A program made the translations under genes and the position numbers. 64,000 bases of DNA from the NCBI RefSeq assembly GCF_034927245.1, contig NZ_JAYFQK010000010.1, forward strand, positions 32,176 to 96,175, read 5' to 3'. The number at the start of each line of letters is the position of its first letter. The stretch's first letter is position 1. Shown here one piece after another: positions 51,952 through 60,949 of this stretch. The stretch comes from Desulfitobacterium_A sp034927245. GTDB taxonomy: Bacteria > Bacillota > Desulfitobacteriia > Desulfitobacteriales > Desulfitobacteriaceae. Under the pieces are notes generated by a model. The model saw only the letters and a program-made list of their open reading frames with translations, ran no database searches and was not told the origin of the DNA.

Positions 51952-53583
51952 TTATTTTGTCAAAAGCTGTTGCAGTTGTGCTTCCACTTGATAACTGATT
52001 GCCGAAGTATTTCCCACGACTGTAGCGGAAGGAATGAATACCTTATTATAGATCAAGAAGGTTTGAATGGAGGAAGGAATCTCATTAGGAGGAAGGGTAA
52101 TGACAAAACCCTTATTTTTAGCGGCCAGGGCAGCTGTAAACAGTGCATCCCCATAAAGCGTACCGCCTCCTACATCACTCGGGCTGACATAAGCTGACGT
52201 AAAGTAAGCCGGAAAATCATTGGTTGCCGCTTGATTGGCAAAATATTTCTGGAAAATGATTTGCTCCGTCATATAACGGTCTGCTCCGCCCCAGCGTTCA
52301 ACGACGTAATTCTGAGTCAAAGCCCGTTCCAAACCACCACTAATCACACCGGTCCCGCCGAGCAGTTTTAGGTTACGCGGGGCTAAAGTTGAAAGCTCTT
52401 TCTGGGTGCTTTCGGGTAAATATTGAGTATCGGTCAGCAAAATGGGAATACCTTGCTCGGCCGCTAAGGCACTTGCTGCCAAAGCATCAGGTTCTCCGTA
52501 GCCATAAGCTAAATATACAGTCCCCGGTGAACCCATCATAGCCGCAATTTGGGCTGCTGTTTCATACCGATCACTGCCGGCGACACGGGTTATGGAATAA
52601 CCATACCCTTGAAGCTGTCGTTCAACAGTAGCGGAAATTGCCCCTTCGCCGCCGATAATATAGATATTATGCGCGTTGAGCCTGCCGATCTCATTGAGAA
52701 CGTTAGCATCAAGTTCGTTGGAATGGGTCATTAAAAGCGGTGCATCTAATTTTTTTGATAAGGGCACGGCAACCATAGCATCGGCAACCGAATCGTCCCG
52801 AGTCAGTATGACATTAGCCGCACTCCTCCATCCTTCTTGGGATACCGCCACAGAACGCTGATCATTATTTGCGGCTTTCTCTCCGATCCGAGATGTACCT
52901 GAATAGGCTGATTTAACATCAATCGTCCCAATACTATGCCCGCCGATGTAGACCGTAACTTGGCCAAGCTTCGTTGGCGTTAGGGTTAAATTAAATGTTC
53001 CATCATAAAGCGTTGTATAACTCGCGGATGTTCCTCCGACATTCGTCGCATCCACTGAAACCGTTTTACGGGGGAGAATCGTTCCATCGCTGTCCGTTAG
53101 GGTAACCTTGACTGTATTCTTATAATTTAACGTTAAATCCTTGGACAAAGAAATCTTAGCATTGCGCACATGAATCATACCGGATGCTACACCGAGCGAT
53201 TCCGTACCATCAGCTAATCCAAGGGTATTAGAAGTCGCTGTCACATAGAGTTCATAATCGCCGGGCATATCAAAGGTTACATTCGATAGCGAAGAACTTC
53301 CGCTCATTGAATACATTCTTTTATTCCCGTTAGGATCGAATATTGTGGCTGTAAACGGGCCGCTCCCTTTATAAACTTGCATACTATTATCCAGCAAGCG
53401 AAAATTAATAGTATTGGTCTCGCCCACAATAAAGTTGCAATCCTCGTCGGATACAAACTGAATATAATTCAGAAAACCAACATAATCACTAGCCAATACC
53501 GCCGAATTGAAATTAATCACCATAATAAGGCTTAATGCTATTGTCCCTATGAATTTCATTGAATGTCTTACTAAAAACTTCAC
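51952..53583 (-). CDS. Secreted protein with three cell-wall-binding (CWB2) repeats
   Basis: The 543-residue protein has a signal peptide (about 1-32, hydrophobic FIGTIALSLIMVINFNSAVLA). Ig-like beta domains (about 35-225) follow. Three CWB2 repeats (about 235-540) have NVILTRDDSVADAMVAVPLS, NIYIIGGEGAISATVERQL and LKLLGGTGVISGGLERAL. CWB2 modules anchor proteins to anionic cell-wall polymers. GTG 53583 follows AAGGAG. It lies 14 bases after the MacB-like permease gene, suggesting a shared transcript with the ABC exporter. Confidence 0.9.
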   Translation of the reverse strand: MKFLVRHSMKFIGTIALSLIMVINFNSAVLASDYVGFLNYIQFVSDEDCNFIVGETNTINFRLLDNSMQVYKGSGPFTATIFDPNGNKRMYSMSGSSSLSNVTFDMPGDYELYVTATSNTLGLADGTESLGVASGMIHVRNAKISLSKDLTLNYKNTVKVTLTDSDGTILPRKTVSVDATNVGGTSASYTTLYDGTFNLTLTPTKLGQVTVYIGGHSIGTIDVKSAYSGTSRIGEKAANNDQRSVAVSQEGWRSAANVILTRDDSVADAMVAVPLSKKLDAPLLMTHSNELDANVLNEIGRLNAHNIYIIGGEGAISATVERQLQGYGYSITRVAGSDRYETAAQIAAMMGSPGTVYLAYGYGEPDALAASALAAEQGIPILLTDTQYLPESTQKELSTLAPRNLKLLGGTGVISGGLERALTQNYVVERWGGADRYMTEQIIFQKYFANQAATNDFPAYFTSAYVSPSDVGGGTLYGDALFTAALAAKNKGFVITLPPNEIPSSIQTFLIYNKVFIPSATVVGNTSAISYQVEAQLQQLLTK

Positions 53584-53597
53584 AAAAAATCTCCTTC

Positions 53598-54818
53598 CTA
53601 CTCAAATCTTAAGGCATCAATCGGATCCATACTTGCCGCCTTTTTCGCAGGGAATACCCCAAACACAATTCCAATTCCTGCGGAGAAGCAAAAGGCTAAG
53701 ATGACAGAGGTTAAGCTCACACTGGTGGACATACTCATGAACTTCCCGGCAAGAACCGATCCGCCCCAGCCCAACAGGATTCCGATTCCCCCTCCTAAAA
53801 TACATAAGACAACGGCTTCAATAAGGAACTGAATTAAAATATCTTTACTTTTCGCTCCAATAGCCTTACGGATACCGATTTCACGAGTTCGCTCCGTTAC
53901 CGAAACAAGCATGATATTCATAATGCCAATCCCGCCGACGATCAGTGAGATAGCGGCGATTCCCCCCAGTAACAGTGTCAATGTCTGTGTGACGCTTTCC
54001 ATTGTCTTCAATACTTCGGCCTGATTTGTAATGGTAAAATCATTCTGAGCACTTGCTTGAAGTTTGTGTGAGCTGCGCAAGGCTGCAGTGACTTGATCTT
54101 GAGCTGTCGTCATCATGTCTGCACTCGTTGCTTCGATGTAAATTTGCCGTAAGTATTTATTTCCGATCAGTCGATCTTGCGCCGTCGTGATTGGAATATA
54201 AACTATATCATCATTATTAGTCATTCCCGATGACCCTTGGCTTGCGGTTACTCCCACCACGAGGAACGGGATATTGTTTAGCTTGATGGTTTTGCCCAGA
54301 ATTTCGGCATTCGCATCTCCCATTAATTTTTCCACAACGTTTGGCCCAACGACCGCCACACGAGTATAGGAATTGACATCCTCTTGCGTTATAAAACGTC
54401 CCCGCATAATGGTCACACTCCGAACCTGTGCATAAGCATCCGTGGTTCCGCCTATACTTGTGGACGTATTTCCGCTTCCATAGACGACTTGAGCATTTGT
54501 ATTCACGAACGGAGCAGTCTTTTTAACCGCAGAACAGCTTTCCTCGATCTTTGTTAAATCCTTCATGGCGAGCGTATTCGAACTTCCTGCCGCACCCCTG
54601 ACCCCGCCGGTATTGGTTTGACCGGGTGTAACAATCAAGAGATTGGATCCGAGCCCTTGAATTTGCGAGGTAATGTTAGCCGTTGCGCCATTTCCTATCC
54701 CGACCATGGCAATAACCGCAGCCACACCGATTACTATGCCTAACATCGTCAGCAACGACCGAAGTTTGTTTGCTTTTAAAGCTCTAACGGATATCCGCAT
54801 TAACTCAAATAGATTCAA
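53598..54818 (-). CDS. MacB-like ABC transporter permease
   Basis: The 406-residue permease has one N-terminal transmembrane helix (about 20-40: LLTMLGIVIGVAAVIAMVGIG), a large MacB periplasmic-core domain (about 45-240) and an FtsX domain with three helices (about 285-395) including GGIGIMNIMLVSVTERTREIGIRKAIGAK. It would couple ATP hydrolysis to export of a peptide, lipid or toxin. The cognate ATPase gene lies upstream across a 143-base gap. Confidence 0.93.
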   Translation of the reverse strand: MNLFELMRISVRALKANKLRSLLTMLGIVIGVAAVIAMVGIGNGATANITSQIQGLGSNLLIVTPGQTNTGGVRGAAGSSNTLAMKDLTKIEESCSAVKKTAPFVNTNAQVVYGSGNTSTSIGGTTDAYAQVRSVTIMRGRFITQEDVNSYTRVAVVGPNVVEKLMGDANAEILGKTIKLNNIPFLVVGVTASQGSSGMTNNDDIVYIPITTAQDRLIGNKYLRQIYIEATSADMMTTAQDQVTAALRSSHKLQASAQNDFTITNQAEVLKTMESVTQTLTLLLGGIAAISLIVGGIGIMNIMLVSVTERTREIGIRKAIGAKSKDILIQFLIEAVVLCILGGGIGILLGWGGSVLAGKFMSMSTSVSLTSVILAFCFSAGIGIVFGVFPAKKAASMDPIDALRFE

Positions 54819-54961
54819 AACCTTCCTTCCTTCCTTCCCTATCCGAAGTAAGTTTACCTACGATGCAAGTCTTCTATATCCTACGATGCATGCTGTTAAG
54901 TTCGGCAGGATAAGCGCGACTAAGGCCGCTTCCTCGCTCCGCTCGCCACCGGCCAAGTCTA
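54819..54961. other. Unusual 143-base gap inside the ABC operon
   Basis: No gene is visible between permease and ATPase. CCTACGATGCA occurs twice (54851 and 54880). The right half is G+C rich and contains GAGCGGAGCGAGGAAGC on the minus strand and GGCC...GGCC segments. It may be a remnant of a repeated element. Confidence 0.4.
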
Positions 54962-55687
54962 CTATATTGCAGCGTTCATATTTTGAACATCAGCTGCGGC
55001 ATTTTTAGTCTCTTTAACCATTTCATCTTCCTCGACTTTTCCGTCGCGAAAATAGATCATCCGGCGTGTATACTGAACAATATCCGGTTCATGGGTAATG
55101 ATCAAAACAGTATTTCCTTCATTATGAACTTTTTGAAAAATGGCCATGACCTCAATACTTGAGCGGGTATCCAGATTACCTGTGGGTTCATCCGCTAAGA
55201 TAATCGCGGGTTGAGTAACCAAAGCCCGTGCGATAGCCACCCGCTGCTGCTGTCCCCCGGAGAGTTCCTTCGGACGGTGATGAATACGATCCCCCAGACC
55301 TACCGATTCAAGTGAATGGATCGCTCTTTCCCGTCTTTCTTTGGGCGGCACACCGGCATAAAGCATAGGCAGTTCTACATTTTCCAAAGCGGTTGTACGC
55401 GGAAGCAAATTGAAACCCTGAAAAACAAAGCCGATTTTCCGGTTCCGGATTTCGGCGAGTTGGTTCCCCGAAGCTTTGGAAACGTCTTCACCATCCAAAT
55501 AATACTCACCCGTGGTAGGTCTGTCTAAGCATCCCAATATGTTCATCATCGTCGATTTACCTGAACCCGAAGGGCCCGTAATGGCAACAAACTCGCCACG
55601 ATCAATATGCAAATCCACACCCCGTAATGCCGCTACCTGAATATCACCTGTTGAATAAATCTTCGTAATTTTCTTTAACGTAATCAA
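54962..55687 (-). CDS. MacB/LolD-type ABC transporter ATPase
   Basis: The 241-residue ATPase has Walker A GPSGSGKST (about 35-43), Q-loop FVFQGFNLLP, signature LSGGQQQR and Walker B IILADEPTGNLD followed by the His switch ITHEPD. TTG 55687 is the likely start, 6 bases after GAAGGGGG; the open frame continues 7 codons upstream. It pairs with the permease at 53598 and the adaptor at 55731. Confidence 0.94.
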   Translation of the reverse strand: MITLKKITKIYSTGDIQVAALRGVDLHIDRGEFVAITGPSGSGKSTMMNILGCLDRPTTGEYYLDGEDVSKASGNQLAEIRNRKIGFVFQGFNLLPRTTALENVELPMLYAGVPPKERRERAIHSLESVGLGDRIHHRPKELSGGQQQRVAIARALVTQPAIILADEPTGNLDTRSSIEVMAIFQKVHNEGNTVLIITHEPDIVQYTRRMIYFRDGKVEEDEMVKETKNAAADVQNMNAAI

Positions 55688-55730
55688 TGCACGACCCCCT
55701 TCGACCAAAGACAGCTAACCTACTTTTTCT

Positions 55731-56902
55731 TTATCTTCCGGACGCACCGCGGCCGGAAAATCCTCCGCCACTGGGCATACCGCCGCCTCGTGTATTGGTT
55801 GCCCTATTTAAAGCCCCCATATCAGACCCTTGGGATTGACTACTTCCTGGCTTTTTGGAAGTTGAGTTTGAATTTGGAGCTGCACTTACCACTGAGACGA
55901 CAATTTCCTGTCCTTCGTTTAAACCACTCTTGATTTCGACATTACTTCCATCATCAAGCCCGATTTCTACCGGTACTAAGCTAGTGTTGCCTGTACCGCC
56001 TGCTTCATTCTTCGAGGGATCAGGGATAAGTACGAAATTTTGTCCTTTTTCGTTTTTTAAGGCCTCACTGGGAATGGTCAGAACGTTTGTTACTTCCTCC
56101 AAAACAATATTAACGTTCGCACTCATTCCTGCTTTCAAGATTGTATTCTTTTCATCGATAGTAACCTTCACTGCAAAAGTGGTTACATTCTGAGTTGTTG
56201 TACCTTGAACAGCAATACTGCTCACCGTTCCATGAATGATTGTATTTGGCATAGTATCTAAGGTAATTTCCGCTTTTTGGCCTAACTTGACGAAATTAAT
56301 ATCGGCTTGGCCTATTGTAGTTTCAACTTGTAAAACATCAGGATTTGCAGCCACGGTAACACCCGGTTTCGAGCTCGAGTTTGAAGTCGATTCCATAACT
56401 TGCCCGACCTGTCCGGTTACTGCGGTAACCACGCCATCAAAGGGGGCCACCATTGTTGCTTTTCCTAAATTGGTTTGCGCTGTTTCCAGTTGAGCCTGTG
56501 CCTGCTGAACACTCGTTTGCGCAGAGACTTCTCCTCAGCCTGCTTCAGCTTAGCTTGAGCCGACGCCAGCGCTGCCTGTTGTTGATTAACCGTTTGCTGG
56601 AGATTACTCGTATCAATTTGCATTAAAACTTGACCCGCTTTAACGGAGTCTCCGACCTCCACATTCTTAGCGATAAGCTTTTCCGCATTCGCAAACGTGA
56701 GGTTGACAACGGTCGGATAACTCACTGTCCCTGTTGCTGAAATCACTTTCTTGACATCACCACGCCCGACATTTCTTGTAACCGTTGTCGGTGTCACAGG
56801 TTTAGCCGAGAGGGTTTTATAAGCCAATAATCCTCCGACCACTGCAATAATTCCGATAACTCCCCAGATAATCCACTTATTTTTGGGTAACTTTATCTTC
56901 AT
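55731..56902 (-). pseudogene. MacA-like periplasmic adaptor, frameshifted
   Basis: Two adjacent frames together encode one HlyD/MacA adaptor. The first part (56465-56902) has an N-terminal membrane anchor (about 8-28), a barrel start and a biotinyl-lipoyl half with KNVEVGDSVKAGQVLMQID, then coiled coil. The second part (from 56453, frame open from about 56530) resumes with AQTSVQQAQAQLETAQT and MVAPFDGVVTAVTGQ. The break is at 56521-56530, where one base seems missing. The Gly/Ser-rich C-terminus is intact. A sequencing error or true mutation cannot be told apart; no slippery heptamer is present. Confidence 0.85.
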
Positions 56903-56934
56903 ACCTTATCTCCCGTCTCCTTCGGATTTATAAA

Positions 56935-58458
56935 TCAATTTTTGTTTTCATAATTAGGAGGATCAATCGGTAAAATCACGCTGAAACATGTGCCGCTGTC
57001 CAGTTTACTATCAACGTGAATTTCCCCTCCATGCGCTTGGACAAACTCCTTAGCAATGGCTAACCCCAAGCCTGTTCCCCCGGTTTCCCGATCCCGCGAT
57101 TGGTCTACCCGATAAAAGCGATCAAAAACATGATCAAGTTCTTCTGAAGGTATTCCCTCTCCGGTATCTTCCACAATAACTTGAATCCACTCAAAAGACC
57201 TCTCTTTGTTCTCTGACATGGATTCACCGGCATACCCTGCCCTTGTCAAACGGGATTTGCGTTCACTTGATTTTTTCTCTTTGGTCACATTCGACGATAT
57301 TTGTTCCCCGGGTTTAATTCTTACTTCTATCTTGCCACCCGAGGGTGTATGAATAAGTGCATTCCCAATCAAGTTGACAAAAACCTGAGTCAGCCGATCT
57401 GAATCGGCCCGGATCATTTGACTCTCACCGACTAATTTTCCCTGAATACTTCTCCCCTCAAACTCAAAGGCAAATTGTTCGAAAATCCGTTCCAATAGTT
57501 GATAAATATCAATAGTCCGCCGATGCAAGGGAAGTTTTCCGGCTTCCGCCAAACTTAACTGCTGCAGATCTTGAACAAGACGACTGAGCCGAATTGTTTC
57601 ATCTTGGATAGGCAGCAGAGTTTCAACAGCTAAAGGGGAAACGCCCTCTTGAATGGATTCAAGCTTCCCTGAGATAACCGCCAATGGGGTGCGAAGCTCA
57701 TGGGCGATATCGGCGACCATATTTTTGCGAACCTCTTCATTACGGTTTAATTTATCGGTCATTTGGTTAAAAGCATGACCCAGCATGGCAATATCATCTT
57801 GACCTTTAACCTCGATCCGAGTACTATACTCACCCTTGCCTACGCGCCGCACCGCTGCGATAAGCTCTTTAAGCGGGCCTGTTATTCGATTTGTTAAAAT
57901 AATTCCTAAAATAACCGCTAGGATCGAGGTCAAAATCAATCCGATTAACATCGAACGGATAATCGATTGACCAAAGGTTTGGGCTAACCAGTTTTCCCTG
58001 GGTGAGGCTTTAACGTCAACCCATAAATACCCTACTGTATTTCCGTTAGCGGCAATTTCGACCCATTCCTTCGAGATTCCATTATCATGGGGGATTTGCT
58101 CCAGACTCTTCCCGACATCCTGCGGCCAGGAACTGGCCACAATCACCTTATTGAGATCAAAAACGTAAAATCGCTCATTGATCCAAAAAGTTTTGGGGAT
58201 GTTTTCATCTCTAGGCCGGGGCGGATTCTCCAGAATTTTTGTAACCTGTTTCTGGGCTCCCTCCCAAGACTGATGTTCCATATAATAAGCCGTCATCGTT
58301 CGGCCCCATTGTTGTTTGAACCCTTCTTGGACAAGACTGTTGGTATGCCCAATCAAGTACTGAAACGAAGTCAAGGCAATCCCTGAAAACACCACTGCCA
58401 AAAAGCAAACCGATCCTACTAAAGCCATTAAAAACTTTCGTCTTAAAGTCCATTTCAT
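56935..58458 (-). CDS. Membrane sensor histidine kinase
   Basis: The 507-residue kinase has transmembrane helices at about 10-33 and 165-190 flanking an extracytoplasmic sensor domain, then HAMP (about 190-242). The phosphoacceptor motif is DIAHELRTPLAV near residue 255. The ATPase domain has VNLIGNALIHTP (N box), VEDTGEGIP (G1) and GTGLGLAIAKEFVQAHGG (G2). A Lys/Ser-rich insert lies between N and G1 boxes. It overlaps the response regulator gene by four bases. Confidence 0.95.
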   Translation of the reverse strand: MKWTLRRKFLMALVGSVCFLAVVFSGIALTSFQYLIGHTNSLVQEGFKQQWGRTMTAYYMEHQSWEGAQKQVTKILENPPRPRDENIPKTFWINERFYVFDLNKVIVASSWPQDVGKSLEQIPHDNGISKEWVEIAANGNTVGYLWVDVKASPRENWLAQTFGQSIIRSMLIGLILTSILAVILGIILTNRITGPLKELIAAVRRVGKGEYSTRIEVKGQDDIAMLGHAFNQMTDKLNRNEEVRKNMVADIAHELRTPLAVISGKLESIQEGVSPLAVETLLPIQDETIRLSRLVQDLQQLSLAEAGKLPLHRRTIDIYQLLERIFEQFAFEFEGRSIQGKLVGESQMIRADSDRLTQVFVNLIGNALIHTPSGGKIEVRIKPGEQISSNVTKEKKSSERKSRLTRAGYAGESMSENKERSFEWIQVIVEDTGEGIPSEELDHVFDRFYRVDQSRDRETGGTGLGLAIAKEFVQAHGGEIHVDSKLDSGTCFSVILPIDPPNYENKN

Positions 58459-59147
58459 GTGGGTTCACCAAAGCGATAACCCACTCCAAAAACCGTTTGT
58501 ATATAAACCGGTTCTGCCGGGTTATCCTCCACTTTCTTGCGAAGATTTGATACATGGGTATCGATCGACCGTTCATAATAGAGATACTCTTCCCCCATAG
58601 CCTGCCGCAAAAGCTGCAGGCGGCTATAGGCAACACCCGGACGGGCGGCCAGAAGCTGGAGGATTTTGAATTCCGTCGGTGTCAGTTGAATTTCGGCTCC
58701 CCTTTTCCACACCCGATGACTAGGCCCATCAATCGTCAGTTCTCCGCGATGGATCACCCCGGCATTCGGGTCTTGAATCCCTGATAGCGTTCGCCGTAAA
58801 ACTGTCCGAATCCGTGCCAATAGCTCCCGTAAGCTAAAAGGTTTAACAACATAATCATCTGCGCCGAATTCTAAACCTAAAACCCGATCCACTTCTTCAG
58901 ATTTAGCGGTCAGCATGATAATCGGGATCGAGCTTGTCAGACGAAGGGTCTTACAAATCTCTATTCCGCTTAATCCCGGCAGCATCCAATCGAGAAGAAC
59001 AAGATCGGGTTTTTCCATTTCAATTCGTTTTAAACCATCTATACCATTCGTTTCTGTAAGGACGTTAAAACCTTCGCTATGTAAATAATCGCGAACCAAC
59101 TTGAGAAGCTCCGGTTCATCATCAACTAAGATAATCTTCGGTTCCAT
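58455..59147 (-). CDS. OmpR-family response regulator
   Basis: The 230-residue regulator has a receiver domain with acidic pocket DDE (9-11), phosphoacceptor Asp53 in LLDWMLPG and Lys in VVKPFS. A winged-helix domain (about 130-228) has TPTEFKILQLLAARPG and DTHVSNLRKKVE. It partners with the kinase encoded downstream and probably controls the exporter operon. Confidence 0.96.
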   Translation of the reverse strand: MEPKIILVDDEPELLKLVRDYLHSEGFNVLTETNGIDGLKRIEMEKPDLVLLDWMLPGLSGIEICKTLRLTSSIPIIMLTAKSEEVDRVLGLEFGADDYVVKPFSLRELLARIRTVLRRTLSGIQDPNAGVIHRGELTIDGPSHRVWKRGAEIQLTPTEFKILQLLAARPGVAYSRLQLLRQAMGEEYLYYERSIDTHVSNLRKKVEDNPAEPVYIQTVFGVGYRFGEPT

Positions 59148-59243
59148 AACGCACCCTCTCCATAGGTAATGTAGATATACATAGATTATATCAATATGAT
59201 TTTAACAGTTTCTCAGGAAGTCTTTAAGAAATTGTTAAGCTAT

Positions 59244-59282
59244 AAAAAAAATAAGACGGGATATCCCGACTTATTTAAAAAA
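59244..59282. terminator. Bidirectional terminator between the MarR and response regulator genes
   Basis: CGGGATATCCCG (59257-59268) is flanked by AATAAG (59250) and CTTATT (59270), giving a long stem with two A-A mismatches and A/T runs on both sides. It ends the marR transcript. Confidence 0.75.
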
Positions 59283-59305
59283 CTAAATATAATTTAAGCC
59301 ACAGT

Positions 59306-59752
59306 TTATGACTCATCTAATTTTTCCATTTTCCCAGCGAACCATTCCAATTTTTCCAATAAAAGAGCGTATTCATTAGAAGGAAACTCTTCCAAAACCC
59401 TGTCTAAGAAATCCCGTCGATCGGCAATATAGGCTTGTACCACTTTTTTCCCCTTCGGCAAAAGGTGTACTCTTACGATGCGGCGATCCTTATCGTCCCG
59501 AATTCTCTCGACCAACTTTTTACGTTCAAGGCGATTGACCAGATCAGTAGCCGTGCTGCAGGCTGTAAACAGCTTTTTGCATAATTGTCCCATTGTCAGA
59601 GGTCCGTTTTCCTCAATGGCAAGGAGGACATTGAATTGGGAATCAGGAATTCCCGTATCGGAAAGCAATGAGTGGCCTCTCCGATACATAATGGTATTCG
59701 CACGGCGAATTGATTTTTCTAAACCTTCGCTAAGTTCGTGCAATTTTTCCAC
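59306..59752 (-). CDS. MarR-family transcriptional regulator
   Basis: The 148-residue winged-helix regulator has GIPDSQFNVLLAIEENGPLTMGQL, a recognition helix TACSTATDLVNRLERKKLV and the wing RDDKDRRIVRVHLLPKGKKV. GTG 59752 follows GGGAGGG. The dyad at 59773-59792 just upstream suggests self-regulation. No partner gene adjoins, so its wider target is unknown. Confidence 0.93.
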   Translation of the reverse strand: MEKLHELSEGLEKSIRRANTIMYRRGHSLLSDTGIPDSQFNVLLAIEENGPLTMGQLCKKLFTACSTATDLVNRLERKKLVERIRDDKDRRIVRVHLLPKGKKVVQAYIADRRDFLDRVLEEFPSNEYALLLEKLEWFAGKMEKLDES

Positions 59753-59772
59753 GGGATACCCTCCCTTTATAG

Positions 59773-59792
59773 ACAGTCCCTATATCGACTGT
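59773..59792. promoter_or_regulatory. Probable MarR operator
   Basis: ACAGTC (59773-59778) and GACTGT (59787-59792) are separated by 8 bases. The site lies 20 bases upstream of the MarR start, close to where its promoter must be. The rest of the 59753-60052 gap holds the inverted-repeat element. Confidence 0.5.
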
Positions 59793-59932
59793 AAGAACAT
59801 TTTATCACAAAGTTTTGGAAAACAACAGGGAAAATAAAGAAAACTAGGGCTTGCGCCAAGCTTCTAGCGCAGGCGGAAACCTTAGTTGAACTTCGAGTTT
59901 ATCAACCGATAAAATTTATCTTTCTGATAGTA

Positions 59933-60036
59933 CCAGGTGGCTGTCGCAAAACCCATAGTCGTGTAGTTTCGGGTCTTTTACAATAGTCCATAATTTGTGG
60001 GCATGAAAACGGGGCCATTTTGCGACAGCCCCTGGT
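59933..60036. mobile_element. Small inverted-repeat (MITE-like) element
   Basis: Terminal inverted repeats ACCAGG(T)GGCTGTCGCAAAA (59933-59952) and its complement (60018-60036) are identical except one extra T. They enclose about 65 bases without coding capacity. The right half matches 27970-28022. Ends beginning GGCTGTCGCAAAA are typical of insertion-sequence termini, so this may be a non-autonomous derivative. It lies 17 bases after the GerMN gene and may serve as its terminator. Confidence 0.75.
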
Positions 60037-60052
60037 CTCTTTTTCTGAAAGC

Positions 60053-60781
60053 TTACACACTTGATGGCATATCGAAAAGATTGATCGAGCTTGGGGAATC
60101 TTTTTTCTTTGAACTATCATCTTTTATCGGCTTTTCAGAATTGGTACCTGTACCTTGACTATTGCTCTTCTGAGCCGATTCAGGGGTATTCTTGACAAGA
60201 CTCTCTTTATAAGACAGTTTTGACAAATCCACATTGCCAAGCTTTGTTAACGGCTTCCCCTCCACCCTGATTTTAACCTCATGAACCGTTGGAAACTGGG
60301 TAAGGGTATTGACCAGGCCAAAGACAACAACCTCCTGGGAAACCTTATTTACAGGTTCGGTAAATTCTTTGCTGAGGTCGACTGTCGCTACCCCATCTTT
60401 GATCGCAATATCTCTAAGCGTCGTTGCCGGTATTACGGCAGCCTGTCCTTTTCCTTGAGCCGGCCCCTTAAGCCATTCATTAATCGTTTCTCGTGCGACA
60501 CTTAAGGTTTTAGGTAAGGTCCTTTCCTCTTTGATTAGGGCCTTTCCGGTACTATCCGGGAAATAGAGGCTTACCGCCTTTCCGTCTCCTAAATTGGTTG
60601 TCGCCGGAACCGTTTGTTCATTGCCAATCCATTGAGATAAGGGGGTTGTTTCACCTTCTTTTTTGACCAATGTTTCTAAGGTTCCACATCCCGCAAGAAA
60701 ACTGCTTATCAAGATGACCCCGATGGTTACGAAGAACCTTCTCCGGTTAAGTCGTTCAACAACACCCTGTATTTTATCCAT
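60053..60781 (-). CDS. GerMN-domain lipoprotein
   Basis: The 242-residue protein has a basic N-terminus, hydrophobic segment and lipobox LAGC (about residue 32), so it is a lipoprotein. A GerMN domain (about 85-185) has VSLYFPDSTGKALIKEERTLP and VATVDLSKEF. A Ser/Lys-rich tail follows. GerM-type proteins act in sporulation or germination; single-domain versions are less well known. Confidence 0.88.
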   Translation of the reverse strand: MDKIQGVVERLNRRRFFVTIGVILISSFLAGCGTLETLVKKEGETTPLSQWIGNEQTVPATTNLGDGKAVSLYFPDSTGKALIKEERTLPKTLSVARETINEWLKGPAQGKGQAAVIPATTLRDIAIKDGVATVDLSKEFTEPVNKVSQEVVVFGLVNTLTQFPTVHEVKIRVEGKPLTKLGNVDLSKLSYKESLVKNTPESAQKSNSQGTGTNSEKPIKDDSSKKKDSPSSINLFDMPSSV

Positions 60782-60949
60782 CCTTCTTCCCCCTTACCTA
60801 ATCCAAAAAACTCTGTGTTAAATGCTATGCTTTGTCCCGCAAAATAGTACAGGTTGTATGCAGAAATTTCTCAGTTGCCAGGAAGGATTTTCTTTTCCAA
60901 TTGTCAAAATCAGTATATAGTTTACCCATAGAGGAAAGAGGGAATCGTT

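Noticed and set aside
56521..56530. Programmed frameshift in the MacA-like gene
   Set aside because: No slippery heptamer or stop-codon-linked slip site is present and MacA genes are not known to need frameshifting.
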